Positions 62,453 to 64,000 of a DNA stretch of 64,000 bases are shown piece by piece; position 1 is the stretch's first letter, and each line of letters opens with the position of its first letter. The DNA lies in NCBI GenBank assembly GCA_016706055.1, contig JADJKL010000004.1, positions 124,001 through 188,000 of the forward strand, read 5' to 3'. Made by a program: the position numbers and the translations under genes. This DNA is from Chitinophagaceae bacterium (lineage in GTDB: Bacteria; Bacteroidota; Bacteroidia; Chitinophagales; Chitinophagaceae). The notes under the pieces are model-generated. The model had not been told where the DNA came from. It did not search any database and was given only the letters and a program-made list of their open reading frames with translations.

Positions 62453-63142
62453 ATGAGCACAAGAATGATGTTTGAGGAAGAAAATCAGTTGCAATCGGTA
62501 GAGATGCAAATAGCTAATCAGCCGTTGATATTGAAGATATTGGCGAAAATATTCTCATATATTTTTCATCCAGTATTTGTGCCGGTGTATATAGTTTATT
62601 TTATGCTGTACTTACACCCGAATTTATTTGCAGGGTTTCAACCGTTTGATAAAACGAAGACCTTGATAATGGGATTTGTGATGTACACTTTTTTCCCGGT
62701 GGTAACGGTGCTATTATTAAAAGCCTTGAATTTTATTTCTGATTTTCATTTAACCACACAAAAAGATCGCATAATTCCGCTGGTTGCTTGCGGCATATGG
62801 TATTTCTGGATCTGGTATGTATGGAGAAATCTACCAGACTATCCGGCAGCAGCAGTACAACTTACATTGGCCATCTGGATTTCTGTAAGTCTTGCATTAA
62901 TGGCTAATATTATTATGAAAGTAAGCTTGCATGCCATTTCAATGGGTGTCGGTTTGACTTTTATTTTATTACTTGCTTTTTCGCAGCCGCTCCATTTTGG
63001 AGTATATATTTCTGTTGCTCTCCTGGCAACAGGTATTGTTTGTACCTCCCGTTTTATTGTTTCAGACCATACTGCTAAAGAAGTGTACGGTGGATTAGTC
63101 GTTGGGCTTGTGTCTATGCTGATTGCCTGGTTTGTTGGCTAA
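62453..63142 (+). CDS. Multi-pass membrane protein, PAP2-like
   Basis: 229 residues with about six membrane segments. The end contains SRFIVSDHTAKEVYGGLVVG, close to the third PAP2 phosphatase motif (SR...H...D/E), and SLHAISMG resembles the second (PSGH). The usual first K-x6-RP motif is not clear (TTQKDRIIPL may stand in). The gene is conserved in Bacteroidota, often as an unnamed PAP2-like protein. Lipid phosphatase activity is unproven. Confidence 0.65.
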   Translation: MSTRMMFEEENQLQSVEMQIANQPLILKILAKIFSYIFHPVFVPVYIVYFMLYLHPNLFAGFQPFDKTKTLIMGFVMYTFFPVVTVLLLKALNFISDFHLTTQKDRIIPLVACGIWYFWIWYVWRNLPDYPAAAVQLTLAIWISVSLALMANIIMKVSLHAISMGVGLTFILLLAFSQPLHFGVYISVALLATGIVCTSRFIVSDHTAKEVYGGLVVGLVSMLIAWFVG

Positions 63143-63193
63143 TTATTATATCATTATTTTTTATATGCCGTTTTACTATCTTGCTTCTAGTAA

Positions 63194-64000
63194 ATGATAA
63201 CTGAGTACAAAACGGACTACGAGGATGATAACCGGCAAAGCCTGCTGGAAAAAATACTATTCCCTGTAAGAAACACAAATGAGAAAAGGCTTAAAGAACG
63301 AGTCAGTAATAAAACAATTCTGATTACTGGAGCTTCCTATGGAATTGGTGCAGCATTGGCATCGATATTGGCAGAGTATGCCGTTACATTATTATTAGTG
63401 GCCCGAACGGAAGAAAGATTAGCAGCGTTAAAGAAATCAATTGCTGATAAGGCATGTACTGTAAAAATATATGTGGCAGATTTGCGAGATGAAAAAGAGA
63501 TAAGTAATCTGTTGGAACTTTGGAAGAATGAAAATATTAAAGTAGATATACTTATAAGCAACGCAGGAAAATCTATCTATCGCAAATTGTGGAATTCTTT
63601 AGATCGGTTTCATGATACACAAAGATGCGCCGCTACTAATTATACTGGTCCTGTGCAATTATTATTAGGATTATTGAATGGCATGTTACAAAAAGAAGTA
63701 CATATATTAAATATTTCTGCCATAAATGTTTTATTGCCATCAGCAGTTGGTTGGTCAGCATATCAATCTTCTAAAGTAGCATTTGATCAGTGGTTGAAAT
63801 GTAGCGAAGCAGAATTAAAAGCAGAAAATATTTCGGTTAGCTGTATTTATCTTCCATTGGTTAGAACAAGAATGAGCATGGTAAATGAAAATAAACATAA
63901 GCAGCCGGCAATGAGTAAGCTAAAGGCGGCTAAGCTAATTACAAATTATATTATAAAACGAAAACGAAGATATACGCCATGGTGGTTGGGTGTAGTTAGG
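63194..64000 (+). CDS. SDR family oxidoreductase, truncated by window end
   Basis: The frame starts at the ATG at 63194 (MITEYKTDYEDDN) and is still open at the last base, about 269 residues. After a roughly 40-residue lead it has the cofactor loop TGASYGIG, the structural NAG, the catalytic Ser in NISAIN and YQSSK. The segment LPLVRTRMSMVNENK after the active site is typical of SDRs that act on lipid or acyl substrates, often located beside other lipid genes in Bacteroidota. What follows outside the window is unknown; the protein may carry a further domain. Confidence 0.85.
   Translation, partial: MITEYKTDYEDDNRQSLLEKILFPVRNTNEKRLKERVSNKTILITGASYGIGAALASILAEYAVTLLLVARTEERLAALKKSIADKACTVKIYVADLRDEKEISNLLELWKNENIKVDILISNAGKSIYRKLWNSLDRFHDTQRCAATNYTGPVQLLLGLLNGMLQKEVHILNISAINVLLPSAVGWSAYQSSKVAFDQWLKCSEAELKAENISVSCIYLPLVRTRMSMVNENKHKQPAMSKLKAAKLITNYIIKRKRRYTPWWLGVVR

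Noticed and set aside
1..64000. CRISPR arrays, tRNA or rRNA genes, transposases, phage genes
   Set aside because: None was seen on either strand on reading the gaps and frames.

Overview
The window is AT-rich DNA from a member of the Bacteroidota, most likely Chitinophagaceae or a close relative. The evidence is the promoter type (a TAnnTTTG -7 element, often only a few bases before the ATG), the gene content (DUF5117/DUF4953 metalloprotease, DUF2911, DUF4197, head-GIN adhesin, PepSY-like secreted proteins, membrane LytTR regulator, DUF3127) and SPI/SPII signal peptides before most unnamed proteins. There are no rRNA or tRNA genes, phage or IS genes, or CRISPR array. It reads as ordinary chromosome with some accessory operons.

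Layout. 0-10 kb: end of a large metalloprotease, a nested palindromic repeat cluster, meaB, a glycosyltransferase, a Lon-substrate-domain protein, the overlapping set coaX / outer-membrane protein / lptC, a second REP-like cluster, an SDR, lysS. 10-20 kb: paired DUF4197 genes, an OmpA-like lipoprotein, a three-gene FAH / serine hydrolase / flavin reductase operon, a GH9 plus polysaccharide-deacetylase fusion, a fatty acid hydroxylase and a lipase lipoprotein. 20-35 kb: TIGR02757 and a small unknown, GIN adhesin, metB-type enzyme with a LytTR regulator, asnB, twin DUF2911 genes, acpH, an sdpR-sdpI-hydrolase operon, three PepSY-like genes with a shared promoter element, a deoxyhypusine-synthase homologue. 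35-50 kb: M28 peptidase, rpiB, tatC, CBS/CorC protein, gmk, an arsR-SRPBCC-SRPBCC-DUF1801 operon with two operators, MATE and AI-2E-family transporters, DUF547, L,D-transpeptidase, and a pxpB-pxpC-pxpA-Nramp oxoproline operon. 50-64 kb: radical SAM/SPASM, DinB-like, marR, GHL10 glycosidase, DegT aminotransferase, rpoN, DUF3127, an MBOAT + two DHHW O-acetylation cluster, glucosaminidase, PAP2-like protein and the start of an SDR running off the end.

An important caveat is that at least ten genes, including the normally essential lysS and gmk, are broken by a single base, in nearly every case in a homopolymer run; the other reading frame continues the family sequence exactly. I read these as indel errors in the sequence, not pseudogenes, and give full rejoined coordinates. 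The GH9-deacetylase gene has a worse patch (about 16.73-17.13 kb).

The most interesting items are the GH9-deacetylase fusion, the conserved TGTTAA/TTAACA element about 65 bp before the -7 box of all three PepSY-like genes (with a LytTR regulator next door), the sdpR-sdpI pair without a toxin gene, the paired DHHW proteins and the nested inverted repeats. I found no clearly new multi-gene defence or biosynthetic system.
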